This document shows positions 35,863-44,217 of a stretch of DNA of 64,000 bases, one piece after another. The notes beneath the pieces were generated by a model. It searched no databases. It was not told where the DNA came from and saw only the letters and a program-made list of their open reading frames with translations. Origin of the DNA: Hyphomonas polymorpha PS728 (GTDB lineage: Bacteria > Pseudomonadota > Alphaproteobacteria > Caulobacterales > Hyphomonadaceae); NCBI RefSeq assembly GCF_000685315.1, contig NZ_ARYM01000015.1:33914-97913 (forward strand), given 5' to 3'. The translations under genes and the position numbers were made by a program. Position 1 is the stretch's first letter. Each line of letters begins with the position of its first letter.

Positions 35863-37080
35863 ATGGCGAAGTGGAGTGCAAACCTTAAAGCGACGTTCGA
35901 CCGCGCTTTTCCGGAACGCCAGATCTATCACCGCAGCGGAGGCACTGTCCGCTACATTTCCATCTCTCCCTGGCAGCAGGCCATGATGGCCGCCGGGGTC
36001 ACCGCCCTCGCCAGCTGGACCATGTTTGCCACGGCCAATTTTGTGCTGGGCGGCGGGCCGGGTACTCCGCAGACGGGCGAAGGCAAGGAACTCGCCAAGT
36101 ATGAGCGCTGGGTCCAGGATCTGCGCGCCCGCGAATCGCTGCAGCGCACCCTGCTTGAAGAACGCAGCAAGGAAACCGCCGAACTCGAGCAGAAACAGCG
36201 CGCGCTGGAAGAACTGCTGAACGAGATGCGCGACGAGGACGGCATGAAGATGTCGGCGCTCGAAGGCGATGGCGCGCCCCTGCTGATCGAAGCCACCATC
36301 GAGGAAGCCGATCGCCGCCAGTCGCGCGATGCTTATCTCACCCTGGCCTCCATCGGTGTTCCGGCTGCACGCGGCACGCCGAAGGCCATCGAGTCTGACA
36401 TGAACATGCTGTTCAATCAGATGGAAGATCTCGCCGCCGAGCGCGCCGAACGGGCCCGCGGCGTGCTGAACCTGACCCAGGTGGCCACCGGCGACCGGAT
36501 TGCCGCGCCGCAGTCGGGCATTGGCGGCCCTCTGGTTTCCATCGGCGCGCTGACCTCTTCGGCCGCTGAACCGGCCATTGGCGGTGATCAGCCCTTCATG
36601 GTGCGCCTGTCACAGGCCCGCGCCCGCATCGCCGAGATGAAACATTACGAGCGGATCGTGAACGACCTGCCGCTGGGCATCCCGGTCGCCGTTCCGTTCC
36701 GCTATACAAGCCCTTACGGCATTCGCGTCGACCCCTTCACGAAGCGGCCTGCCGCACACTGGGGAACGGATTTTGCCGCCTACCGGGATGCGCCGATCGT
36801 GGCATCTGGTCCGGGCACGGTTGTTTTTGCCGGATCGCGCGGCGGTTATGGTCTGCTGGTCGAGATCGACCACGGCCACGGCTTCAAATCGCGTTACGGC
36901 CACCTTCGCTCGTATACGGTGAAGAAGGGCGATGTTATAAAAGTTGGGGACCTGGTTGGGCGCATGGGTTCTACGGGGCGCAGCACCGGGGATCACCTTC
37001 ATTACGAAGTGTGGTACAATGACAAGCCTTATGACCCTATGAAGTTCCTGAAAGCAGGCAAACATGTTCACAAAGAATAA
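35863..37080 (+). CDS. lmdC: M23 (LytM-type) metallopeptidase with membrane anchor and coiled coil, LmdC-like
   Basis: 405 residues. Short cytoplasmic tail, one membrane helix (about 37-62), a coiled coil (about 80-130, RTLLEERSKETAELEQKQRALEELL), then a C-terminal LytM domain from about 285. The M23 zinc site is complete: HWGTDFA (His, Asp) and HLHYEVW (His-x-His). Such enzymes cut peptide bridges in peptidoglycan. The gene overlaps a bactofilin gene by 17 bases; in Hyphomonas this pair (LmdC-BacA) is reported to shape the stalk and bud, which fits a bactofilin scaffold positioning the hydrolase. The name is by analogy. Confidence 0.9.
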   Translation: MAKWSANLKATFDRAFPERQIYHRSGGTVRYISISPWQQAMMAAGVTALASWTMFATANFVLGGGPGTPQTGEGKELAKYERWVQDLRARESLQRTLLEERSKETAELEQKQRALEELLNEMRDEDGMKMSALEGDGAPLLIEATIEEADRRQSRDAYLTLASIGVPAARGTPKAIESDMNMLFNQMEDLAAERAERARGVLNLTQVATGDRIAAPQSGIGGPLVSIGALTSSAAEPAIGGDQPFMVRLSQARARIAEMKHYERIVNDLPLGIPVAVPFRYTSPYGIRVDPFTKRPAAHWGTDFAAYRDAPIVASGPGTVVFAGSRGGYGLLVEIDHGHGFKSRYGHLRSYTVKKGDVIKVGDLVGRMGSTGRSTGDHLHYEVWYNDKPYDPMKFLKAGKHVHKE

Positions 37081-37594
37081 CAAAACGCCGGCGGCTCCAC
37101 CGCCCGAACCGATGCAGAAGCCGGTGCCAGCCCAGGATGCCATTCGTGGCGCCGCCTCCAAACCTGCCGCCCGCGCGGCTTCCATCATCTGCGCCGACAT
37201 GAAGATCAACGGCTCGGTGACCTCGGAAGGTGCGCTGCAGATTGACGGGATCGTGGACGGCGATGTCAGCGCGACCGACATCACCATCGGTGCCAGTGGC
37301 CAGATCACCGGCGAAGTGAAAGCCGAAGTCGTCAAGGTCAAGGGCCGGATCAAGGGTTCGATCCGCGCACGCAAGGTGGAACTGGAAACCGGCGCGCATG
37401 TGAAGGGGGACATTGTCCACTCCTCGCTGCAGATCCAGTCGAACGCCGTGTTTGAAGGCCAGGTGAAGCATGCGGATGATCCGCTGCGGGAAACCGGCCC
37501 GGTGGCGGCTTCGCCGGCCAATGAGAGCAAGCCTGCGCTCTCCTCCGCTACGCCTGGCCCTTACAGCATCTCCAGCTCTTCGCCGCCGAGCTGA
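37064..37594 (+). CDS. bacA: Bactofilin (polymer-forming cytoskeletal protein)
   Basis: 176 residues. Disordered Pro-rich N-terminus, then a DUF583 beta-helix core at about residues 45-130 with repeating short strands (INGSVTSEGALQIDGIVDGDVSATDITIGASGQITGEVKAEVVKVKGRIKGSIRARKVELETGAHVKGDIVHSSLQI), then a disordered tail. Bactofilins form nucleotide-free filaments on the membrane. Starts inside the last codons of lmdC, so translation is coupled. A strong terminator follows. Not related to E. coli BacA (UppP). Confidence 0.93.
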   Translation: MFTKNNKTPAAPPPEPMQKPVPAQDAIRGAASKPAARAASIICADMKINGSVTSEGALQIDGIVDGDVSATDITIGASGQITGEVKAEVVKVKGRIKGSIRARKVELETGAHVKGDIVHSSLQIQSNAVFEGQVKHADDPLRETGPVAASPANESKPALSSATPGPYSISSSSPPS

Positions 37595-37635
37595 TCTGCG
37601 CGGAAGCTGTTTCGAGACAGTCAGAGATTTTCAGA

Positions 37636-37665
37636 ACGCCGGCAGATTTTCTGCCGGCGTTTTTG
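37636..37665 (+). terminator. Intrinsic terminator of lmdC-bacA
   Basis: A perfect 10-base stem, ACGCCGGCAG and CTGCCGGCGT (37636-37645, 37651-37660), with an ATTTT loop and a following TTTTG. It starts 42 bases after the bacA stop. Clear rho-independent terminator. Confidence 0.88.
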
Positions 37666-37713
37666 TTTGGCCGGAGGCGGAAGATAGGTCTCCTGATTTT
37701 ATTGGACTTTTCC

Positions 37714-37811
37714 GGACAATGACAGGATTCCAGGCGCCCTGGGCAGGACAGGCCCGGACAGGCGGGGGACATTTCTGGACAAATCCGGACAGGTTCGGAC
37801 ACTTCCGGACG
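37714..37811. repeat. Helically phased GGACA motif array
   Basis: GGACA begins at 37746, 37756, 37767, 37777, 37787 and 37797, with a variant GGACG at 37807 and one outlying copy at 37714. Successive distances are 10, 11, 10, 10, 10 and 10 bases. The motif is usually preceded by TCC or CCC. The strings GGACAGGCCCGGACA and CGGACACTTCCGG recur exactly inside the 3' end of xseA. The array lies in the 316-base noncoding gap 37595-37910 between two terminators. Function unknown; one face of the helix would carry all copies. Confidence 0.75.
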
Positions 37812-37840
37812 GGCGGTGACAAGCCGGATGCCAGATGCAG

Positions 37841-37869
37841 AAAGCCCCGGACCAGACGGCCGGGGCTTT
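37841..37869 (-). terminator. Probable terminator of the TonB/Exb operon
   Basis: Perfect 10-base stem AAAGCCCCGG / CCGGGGCTTT (37841-37850, 37860-37869) with a 9-base loop, 41 bases beyond the stop of the minus-strand TPR gene. T-tract on the minus strand is short (TTTCTGC), so efficiency is uncertain; it may work in both directions. Confidence 0.6.
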
Positions 37870-37910
37870 CCATTAGACTTGCTCAAGGGGGCCAGGGCCC
37901 GCCTGCCGGA

Positions 37911-39314
37911 TCAGACCGGCTGGGCGGCGCGCTTGCACTCAGGCGTTTCGTTGAACTTCGCCTCAGCTGCCTTCAGGCGGTTTTCAACGGTTCTACAGCC
38001 TTCCGGCATGTTGTCGCCAAGGGCCTGGAGCTTCTTGCAGATCTTCTCTTCGTTCTGAACGTTGAGCATCGCGGCCTGAACCTCGAAGCAGACAAGCGCG
38101 TCGCGCGTGTATTCTTCGGAGTCCATGAAGGCGAGCCAGCCGCGGCCACCGGCATTATTGGCCTGACGGAAGGCTTCGCGGGCACCGGCACGATCCCGAC
38201 GCTCATAGCGCGACTGGCCGATCCGGACCCAGGCATTGCCCCGGTCTTTTACGCCGCCGAGCTGAAGTGCGCGCTGGAGCGCCTCTTCGGTTTCCGGCCA
38301 TTTCTGCAGCTCGCTGTAGGAAGCGCCGAGACGCTCATACATCGCGCCGCCACCGCCCATTTCAGCGGCCTGACGGATCACCGGGATGGCTTTCTCATGC
38401 TCACGGGCCACCTGGTAGAAGTCTGCCAGGAGGGACATGCGCTCAACCGACTTCTTGATCCGACCGGCATTCATTTCCTTCTCGAGCACGCGGGCAGCGT
38501 GATAGGGCGCGTTGAAGCGGTTGTAGAAGTTCACAATGCGCATGATTTCGTCTTCGGTGGTCAAGAGACCGCCGAGATACATAGCCTTCTGGACTTCGAA
38601 CGCCTTGCGCTCCTCGTTACCAGCAAAGTAGTTGCCGGCAATTGCATCCCAGTATTTGCGCTCTTTCGGGTTCCGCTCGACGAGGGCTTCAAGCACCTCG
38701 GCCAGCTTCGCCTTGTTGCCGGTGTCGTTGTACAGGAAGACGAGCAGGTCATAGAGCTGCTGGTCGAACTTGGCGCCATCGTCACGGCGGACTTCCTCGG
38801 CCCAGCGAATGGCCTCGGCATTCTTGTTGGCGCGCTGGTTGAGCACGGCCAGCTGCCATTTCTGCGTCCGGTCCGGCTTGCCGCCAGCCTGCATCCAGCG
38901 CGTCATGTAGTCGAGCGCCTGAGCCAGGTTTTCATCCTGCAGATAGATCTGGGCAATGTTGTAGTAGGTCTGGGCGCGCTGATCAGCCGGGATATAGCCC
39001 TTGTTGATTGCATCCAGAAGATCGCGGACGGCGCCTGCGCGGTCGCCCTGTTCGATCTTGATGTAGGCAGAAAGGCGGATAACCGCGCCTTCTTCATAAC
39101 AGTTGAGCTCGCCGGCGCGCAGCTGGTTCAGCTTCGCGATTGCCGTCGCCCAGTCTTTGTTCGCCATCGCTGCGGTTTCAGCTTCAAGATAGGTCTGGCC
39201 CGTCTTGGCGCTGAAGGTGGTCTCCGTACAGGCCTGCGCGAGCGCAGATCCTGCACCCATGACTGCCATCGCCCCCGCTACGATCGCCCCTTTAAGGATT
39301 GCCTTGAGTTGCAT
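37911..39314 (-). CDS. Tetratricopeptide repeat protein of the TonB2-type operon
   Basis: 467 residues with signal peptide MQLKAILKGAIVAGAMAVMGAGSALA. TPR-like helices fill the chain (QRAQTYYNIAQIYLQDENLAQALDYMTRWMQ, GAMYERLGASYSELQKWPETEEALQRALQLG). Four or more Cys are scattered at the ends. A TPR protein closes TonB2 operons in Vibrio and Shewanella, where it affects TonB2 function. Gap of 135 bases from tonB, the largest in the operon. Periplasmic. Confidence 0.88.
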   Translation of the reverse strand: MQLKAILKGAIVAGAMAVMGAGSALAQACTETTFSAKTGQTYLEAETAAMANKDWATAIAKLNQLRAGELNCYEEGAVIRLSAYIKIEQGDRAGAVRDLLDAINKGYIPADQRAQTYYNIAQIYLQDENLAQALDYMTRWMQAGGKPDRTQKWQLAVLNQRANKNAEAIRWAEEVRRDDGAKFDQQLYDLLVFLYNDTGNKAKLAEVLEALVERNPKERKYWDAIAGNYFAGNEERKAFEVQKAMYLGGLLTTEDEIMRIVNFYNRFNAPYHAARVLEKEMNAGRIKKSVERMSLLADFYQVAREHEKAIPVIRQAAEMGGGGAMYERLGASYSELQKWPETEEALQRALQLGGVKDRGNAWVRIGQSRYERRDRAGAREAFRQANNAGGRGWLAFMDSEEYTRDALVCFEVQAAMLNVQNEEKICKKLQALGDNMPEGCRTVENRLKAAEAKFNETPECKRAAQPV

Positions 39315-39449
39315 CGTTTTTTCTCCTCACCGCCAAAGCGGCATACTGGACCTGATGGATCGCCGGCCCGGCCCCTGAGCCCTACCGGCAATTCCGTCGA
39401 AGGGGCTGATGGCTGCCGCTGAAACAGCAGCCATCACCCGATGGGGGCC

Positions 39450-40073
39450 CTACTGGATCTTGAATTCCAGCGGGTAGACAACGTTCCGGCGCTCAACCGC
39501 CTGGCCGCGAACGATCTTCGGCGCAAACTCCACGCGCGACACGGCGCGTTCGGCTTCCGACTTGAAGACGCTGTCGGTGCAGGTTGCCACGATGTTGTAC
39601 GGCTTGCCGCGGGTATCCACGTCAAAGCGCACATCGCAACTGCCCGAGAGGCCACGTTCAGCCGCACGCTGCGGGAACGAAGGCGTCGGCGGGCGGATCG
39701 GCTGCGCGTCACGGTCGGACACGGCAACCGGGTCGATCGCCAGCGAGTTCATCCGGCCAAGATCAAGGTTCTGCGGCACGCCGCCCTCGATCTTCGGAGT
39801 CGGCAGGTTGATGCTCGACTTCGTGGCAGACTGTTTCGGCGGCGGCGGCGGCTTCTGCGCAGCATCGATCTTCTTGGGCGGCGTCCGTGTACGGGTACGC
39901 ACCTCGGTGTCCTGTTTCTGCGGCGTGATCGCCGCCAGGGTCCGGGTTTCACCTTCGGCAAGCTCGATCTCGTCGACCGAAATCAGCGAGTTCATAAGCA
40001 GGAAGATCACCACCACGATCGGGATCGCGAGAACCACCCCGACCAGCAGACGCATGAAAGGATTATTGAACAT
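39450..40073 (-). CDS. tonB: Energy transducer TonB
   Basis: 207 residues. N-terminal helix LLVGVVLAIPIVVVIFLLMNSLISV, a Pro/Lys-rich spacer (RTRTRTPPKKIDAAQKPPPPPKQSATK), then the C-terminal domain (QPIRPPTPSFPQRAAERGLSGSCDVRFDVDTRGKPYNIVATCTD...AVERRNVVYPLEFKIQ). Short, TonB2-like length. Carries proton-motive energy to outer-membrane receptors. 12 bases after the second ExbD. Confidence 0.93.
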   Translation of the reverse strand: MFNNPFMRLLVGVVLAIPIVVVIFLLMNSLISVDEIELAEGETRTLAAITPQKQDTEVRTRTRTPPKKIDAAQKPPPPPKQSATKSSINLPTPKIEGGVPQNLDLGRMNSLAIDPVAVSDRDAQPIRPPTPSFPQRAAERGLSGSCDVRFDVDTRGKPYNIVATCTDSVFKSEAERAVSRVEFAPKIVRGQAVERRNVVYPLEFKIQ

Positions 40074-40085
40074 GCCCGATCCTCC

Positions 40086-40505
40086 CTAACCCGACGTTTT
40101 CGCGGAGATATTGATGACGGTGTCACCATCAATCTTGTTGATGGCTTCCATTACGTCAACCATTACCTGCGCCTCAGCGTCCACATCGGTCTGGATCACC
40201 ACCTCGCCCCGCGGATTGTCGAGGCGCATTTCCTTGAGCACGAAGCCGAGCTCATTCGGGTTGATGCGTTGCTTGTCGATGTAGATTTCACTGTTCTTGT
40301 CGATCGCGATGAGGATGGCGAGCGGCTTGGCCGCTGCCTTGTTATCCACATCCGGACGGACAATCGGCACACCCGGTTCCTTGATGAACTGGGCCGTCAC
40401 GATGAAGAAGATGAGCAGGATGAACACGACGTCCAGCATGGGCGTCAGGTTCACGTCATCCTCGGCGCTGCCCCCACCCGTTGCCAAGCGTTTTTTTCTG
40501 GCCAT
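40086..40505 (-). CDS. exbD: ExbD/TolR-family biopolymer transport protein (second copy)
   Basis: 139 residues. [36 protein letters not shown] is the ExbD helix with the proton-carrying Asp (PMLDV). The periplasmic part follows (IAIDKNSEIYIDKQRINPNELGFVLKEMRLDNPRGEVVIQTDVDAEAQVMVDVMEAI). Second of two tandem ExbD genes, 9 bases after the first. Forms the ExbBD motor. Confidence 0.93.
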   Translation of the reverse strand: MARKKRLATGGGSAEDDVNLTPMLDVVFILLIFFIVTAQFIKEPGVPIVRPDVDNKAAAKPLAILIAIDKNSEIYIDKQRINPNELGFVLKEMRLDNPRGEVVIQTDVDAEAQVMVDVMEAINKIDGDTVINISAKTSG

Positions 40506-40514
40506 TGGGGTCTC

Positions 40515-40928
40515 CTAGGTCTGCGAAATGACGATGTTCACACGATCGCGGAAGCCCGCATTGTACGCCTCGTCACGGATCTTCACCACAATACCGCTAC
40601 GGGTTTTGGGGTGAGCCTGAATGATAAGCGCACTTTGCGGATTTTCTGCGACCACGCGTTCGATATTTGCACGCACCGAGCCGATATCCGTCGGGCGACC
40701 GTTCACCGTGATGAGATTGGACTCATCAATGAAGATCAGGATCGCCTGTTGGGTCTGCTGCTGCTCCTGGTCAGGAGACGGCGGCGGCGGCGGCTCAAGG
40801 CCGATCGCCTCCTCACGTGCAAAGGTCGACGTCACGATGAAGAAAATGAGGAGGATGAAGACGACGTCCAGCATGGGCGTCAGGTCAACATTGGCCTCCT
40901 CGGGAGGTCTTGCGGAACGTCCACGCAT
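40515..40928 (-). CDS. exbD: ExbD/TolR-family biopolymer transport protein (first copy)
   Basis: 137 residues. Contains the same [23 protein letters not shown] helix with the conserved Asp. The periplasmic half differs from the second copy ([61 protein letters not shown]), so they are not recent duplicates. Start overlaps the ExbB stop by one base (TGATG). Confidence 0.93.
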   Translation of the reverse strand: MRGRSARPPEEANVDLTPMLDVVFILLIFFIVTSTFAREEAIGLEPPPPPSPDQEQQQTQQAILIFIDESNLITVNGRPTDIGSVRANIERVVAENPQSALIIQAHPKTRSGIVVKIRDEAYNAGFRDRVNIVISQT

Positions 40929-41437
40929 CAGCCGATCTCCATCTCATCTTCGACCGCCTGGACAGCGCGGTTCACCCGCCGGTCCATGCCCGATGTGAAC
41001 AGGATGCCGGACAGGGAGGCCACCATGCCTGCCATGGTCGGGATCGTGGCGCGCGACACACCGGCCGACATGGCCTTCGCATCTGCACCGGAAGTGATGG
41101 CCATGATATCAAACACGGCCACCATGCCCGTCACTGTGCCCAGCAGGCCCAGCAATGGCGCAAGGGCCACCATTGCTTTCGTCAGCTGGACATTCGCCTC
41201 CGCCTTGGCGCGCACTTCGGAGACGAGCTTGTCGCGGATCCAGTGGGCGGGGACGGACTTGCGGTCCGACCGCGCGCGCCACTCGGCGATCGCTTCAGCT
41301 GCCACCTGCTTGTGAGCAAAGCGGAAGTAAAACAGCCTTTCCAGGATCAGGGCCCACATGATGAATGTGGCAGCCATGATGACGATCAGAACGGGACCGC
41401 CACGATCAAGGAAGGCTTGTAGGTCTTGGAAACCCAT
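40928..41437 (-). CDS. exbB: MotA/TolQ/ExbB proton channel family protein (ExbB2-type)
   Basis: 169 residues, shorter than E. coli ExbB, typical of ExbB2. Three helices: [22 protein letters not shown], then [22 protein letters not shown] with the channel Thr/Gly motif, and [23 protein letters not shown]. With ExbD it forms the proton-driven motor. Lies 35 bases after the TtpC-type gene. Confidence 0.93.
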   Translation of the reverse strand: MGFQDLQAFLDRGGPVLIVIMAATFIMWALILERLFYFRFAHKQVAAEAIAEWRARSDRKSVPAHWIRDKLVSEVRAKAEANVQLTKAMVALAPLLGLLGTVTGMVAVFDIMAITSGADAKAMSAGVSRATIPTMAGMVASLSGILFTSGMDRRVNRAVQAVEDEMEIG

Positions 41438-41472
41438 ATCGGGTTACTCCTCGAGCGCTCTGAGGGGCGGGC

Positions 41473-42870
41473 TTATGCCCGGCCCCCGTGGACGGATTCC
41501 ATCTTCTCGGCGACGAGGCCAGCGGCCTGCTCGTCGAGGAGCTGCTGGTTGCCGCGGGCCATGGCCGAGACAACAGCGTGGATCAGAAGCAGCGGGATAG
41601 CTGCGACGAGACCGAACACCGTGGTCATGAGAGCGACCGAGATACCGCCAGCCATCAGCTTCGGATCGCCGGCACCGTAGATGGTGATGGCGGTGAAGGT
41701 GATGATCATACCGACGACCGTACCCAGAAGACCGAGCAGCGGCGCGACGGCAGCAAGCACTTTGATGATGTCGTTGAAGCGCTCGATGCGGGGGCTTTCG
41801 CGCAGGATCTGCTCGTCCAGCTTCAGCTCGAGGGTTTCAACATCGGCATTGCGGTTGTTCTCGTAGACTTCGAACACGCGGGCCAGCGGGTTGCCGGTGC
41901 CGGCCTGGCGGGTTTTCGCCGTGCCGCGCATTGCGCCGCCCATGGTGAAGAGGGTGAAGATCTTGAACAGGCCGAGCAGGATACCGGCGACGGCCAGAGT
42001 GGCGATCACGGCACCGACTTCACCGCCCTGTTTCAGACGATCACCGAAGGTCGGCAGGTCGCCGAGGATACCGAAGAGGTTGCCTTTCGACGGATCGACC
42101 GGAGCGCGGACGACTTCGCCTTCACCCGCGCGGATCAGCGAAGCGATACCGGAGGAGTAAGCGCCGCCCGGCTGTTTCGCGAAGACCTGCAGGAAGGTGT
42201 CGGAACCCTGGCCACCACGGACTTCGACGAAGTCGCGTCCAGCGGTGGTGGCGGCGGTGAACACGCCGACGCGGATCAGTTCAGCTTCGCCATTCGAGCC
42301 GTCAGCGCCGATGCCGTTGACCGTCGCGGTGAAGGTCTTGACTTCGGACTGGGCGATCATTTCCTGCAGCATTGCCTTGGGCAGACGCTCCAGCTGGGCG
42401 CGGGTCGGCAGGACGCGGGCTTCAGCGATCTCGGCGATGGCTTCCACGCGGTCTTTATAGTCGAAGTTGGCGACCGAGTTGGCGATTTCCGGCATCGTGG
42501 CGCCGGCTGCCGAGCGGAACTGGCCAAGCAGTTCCTGGAAGTCACCGGCCTGAGCCGAAACTTCTGCTTCCAGAGCGCCGAGCTGGGCTTCGTTGGCATC
42601 GAACTCGCGGCTGAGAGCTGCGGCGCGGCCTTCAGCAGCGGCGAGCGCGTTGCGAGCTTCGGCCATACGGGCGGACTGGCTGGCGGTGTCCTGCTGGAAT
42701 TCGCGCAGGCGAGCCTGGTCAGCGGCGGACATCTGCTCGGAGTCGCGGCGAACCGCAGCGAGCACTTCAGAAAGGGTCTGAGCGACGGCCGGGGGCGCCA
42801 TCGTGGCAGCAGTTGCCGCAACGAGGACAGAAACACCCAGAGCCTTCAGAGAGGATTTGAACTTGAACAT
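41473..42870 (-). CDS. Long MotA/TolQ/ExbB family protein with periplasmic coiled coil (TtpC-like)
   Basis: 465 residues. Signal peptide (MFKFKSSLKALGVSVLVAATAATMAPPAVAQ), a periplasmic alpha-helical segment (about 32-130, ADQARLREFQQDTASQSARMAEARNALAAAEGRAAALS), a beta-rich middle, then a C-terminal channel domain with [61 protein letters not shown]. This layout is TtpC of the TonB2 systems, which in Vibrio is needed for TonB2-dependent iron uptake. Confidence 0.92.
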   Translation of the reverse strand: MFKFKSSLKALGVSVLVAATAATMAPPAVAQTLSEVLAAVRRDSEQMSAADQARLREFQQDTASQSARMAEARNALAAAEGRAAALSREFDANEAQLGALEAEVSAQAGDFQELLGQFRSAAGATMPEIANSVANFDYKDRVEAIAEIAEARVLPTRAQLERLPKAMLQEMIAQSEVKTFTATVNGIGADGSNGEAELIRVGVFTAATTAGRDFVEVRGGQGSDTFLQVFAKQPGGAYSSGIASLIRAGEGEVVRAPVDPSKGNLFGILGDLPTFGDRLKQGGEVGAVIATLAVAGILLGLFKIFTLFTMGGAMRGTAKTRQAGTGNPLARVFEVYENNRNADVETLELKLDEQILRESPRIERFNDIIKVLAAVAPLLGLLGTVVGMIITFTAITIYGAGDPKLMAGGISVALMTTVFGLVAAIPLLLIHAVVSAMARGNQQLLDEQAAGLVAEKMESVHGGRA

Positions 42871-42906
42871 GTTTTGAAAACCTTTGTGTCTGACGGTTCG
42901 GGCCGT

Positions 42907-43674
42907 TTACTGGACCGAGAACTTCTGGACCGGGGCGAACAGAACGACCTGCTGGGCCTTGCCCTGAGCGACGCGGATGGCGCGCTGGACTTCCGGCACG
43001 TAGCTGCCAGGCAGGTTGACCCACTCACCGGTGGCGCGGTCAAAGCGGGCAGCTCTGCCGTTCGGCGTCAGGTAGACGTAAGAAACACGGCCATAGAGGA
43101 ACATGTCCACGGTGGTCGGGTTGCCGTCGATGGAGATCTCTTCCTGCCAGGTGTCGATCGTGCGGCCGTATTCCATCTCAGCCTGGTAGGCTTCCATGAT
43201 CAGGCGGTACTGTTCGGAGGCAGAAACGTTCGGGCTGCGCATCACGCCGTCCAGCGCTTCAAGGCGGGCGTTACGCTCTTCCATCTTGAAAGGCAGGTCG
43301 GCGGCAACAAAGAGCTTCAGGTCTTCGATCATGCCGAGCAGCATCGGGACAGTCTGCGCGGTGATGTCGTCGATCGAGCCGAGCTGTTCGGTGAGCGAGG
43401 CAATCTCTTCCCGCTGGCTCTGCACGACGAGTTCCTGCTGCTTTGCAAAGAGCTCAGCAGCGTCGCGACGCTGCAGGAGCGTGCGGTATTCGCGAACCAT
43501 ATCCGAACGTTGATCATCCAGCTGGTTGATCTGATCCTGGATCTGTTCGGCTCTCCGGGTCGCTTGCTCGCCCGTGTTCAGCGCCTCGCGGAATTGAGCC
43601 TGAGCTGGAATGGCCAGCCCGGCGATCAGCGCGGCAGCGATCACGCTGCGAGCGGGTGAAAGAAGTTTCTTCAT
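42907..43674 (-). CDS. DUF3450 family periplasmic protein
   Basis: 255 residues. Signal peptide MKKLLSPARSVIAAALIAGLAIPAQAQ; long coiled coil (about 30-100, NTGEQATRRAEQIQDQINQLDDQRSDMVREYRTLLQRRDAAELFAKQQELVVQSQREEIASL); C-terminal beta part ending in DRATGEWVNLPGSYVPEVQRAIRVAQGKA. DUF3450 proteins head TonB2-TtpC operons. First gene of the operon; promoter must lie in 43675-44217. Confidence 0.92.
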   Translation of the reverse strand: MKKLLSPARSVIAAALIAGLAIPAQAQFREALNTGEQATRRAEQIQDQINQLDDQRSDMVREYRTLLQRRDAAELFAKQQELVVQSQREEIASLTEQLGSIDDITAQTVPMLLGMIEDLKLFVAADLPFKMEERNARLEALDGVMRSPNVSASEQYRLIMEAYQAEMEYGRTIDTWQEEISIDGNPTTVDMFLYGRVSYVYLTPNGRAARFDRATGEWVNLPGSYVPEVQRAIRVAQGKAQQVVLFAPVQKFSVQ

Positions 43675-44217
43675 GAGGTTAGCCTCTCAACTCTCCAAAC
43701 AAACGGTGACGCACCCTCTCCGGGGCGCGTAAATCCTGGTTGCGGGCGAGCCTGCTCACGAGGCCGTCCCGATCTTATGCCGGCTCACACACACAGAGCC
43801 GCAAAGTGAACCCGGAAGTGGATGGGAGAATCAAAACCCAATCACCTCCCCTGCATGGTAACGGGACGCTGTCCGTCCTCTATTCTTGTCTGATAGACCC
43901 AGCGGCATTCTGCTGCGGAGCGCCGAAAGGCCTTAGCTGTGAACCCTGACGGTAACAATCCTCTAATTTCGGATCAATCAGGCTTTACCATTCCTTAGAA
44001 AATATCCTGACCACATTGTAACGCAACCAGCCCCGCGCAGTTCGTTTCCGGCGCCACTCAAAGCACCGGCTGGGCCCCTCTAGCGACCGAACATGACAAG
44101 TTTACATGCGCTGGCATGTCAGATGCAGCTTAATGGGGCAGCGATGCCGCATAAGGGGGCATTAGTCGGGCTGAATATATCTTTTTTAAGGCAAGCCACT
44201 CACCTTATCGCGGCGAT
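43675..44217. other. Noncoding gap upstream of the TonB2-type operon
   Basis: 543 bases without a supportable gene. It holds the promoter of the DUF3450-led operon at its low end and the downstream end of the secreted protein gene at its high end. A small dyad, ACATGC/GCATGT (44104-44109 and 44114-44119), lies in an AT-rich stretch. I see no Fur box, riboswitch or terminator I would defend. Confidence 0.55.

Noticed and set aside
37470..39422. 650-residue plus-strand frame running from bacA through the TPR gene antisense
   Set aside because: It crosses the bacA terminator and mirrors the TPR gene; composition is of shadow type.
41488..43659. 723-residue plus-strand frame opposite the TtpC-like and DUF3450 genes
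   Set aside because: Antisense shadow of two well-supported genes; no motif or ribosome site.
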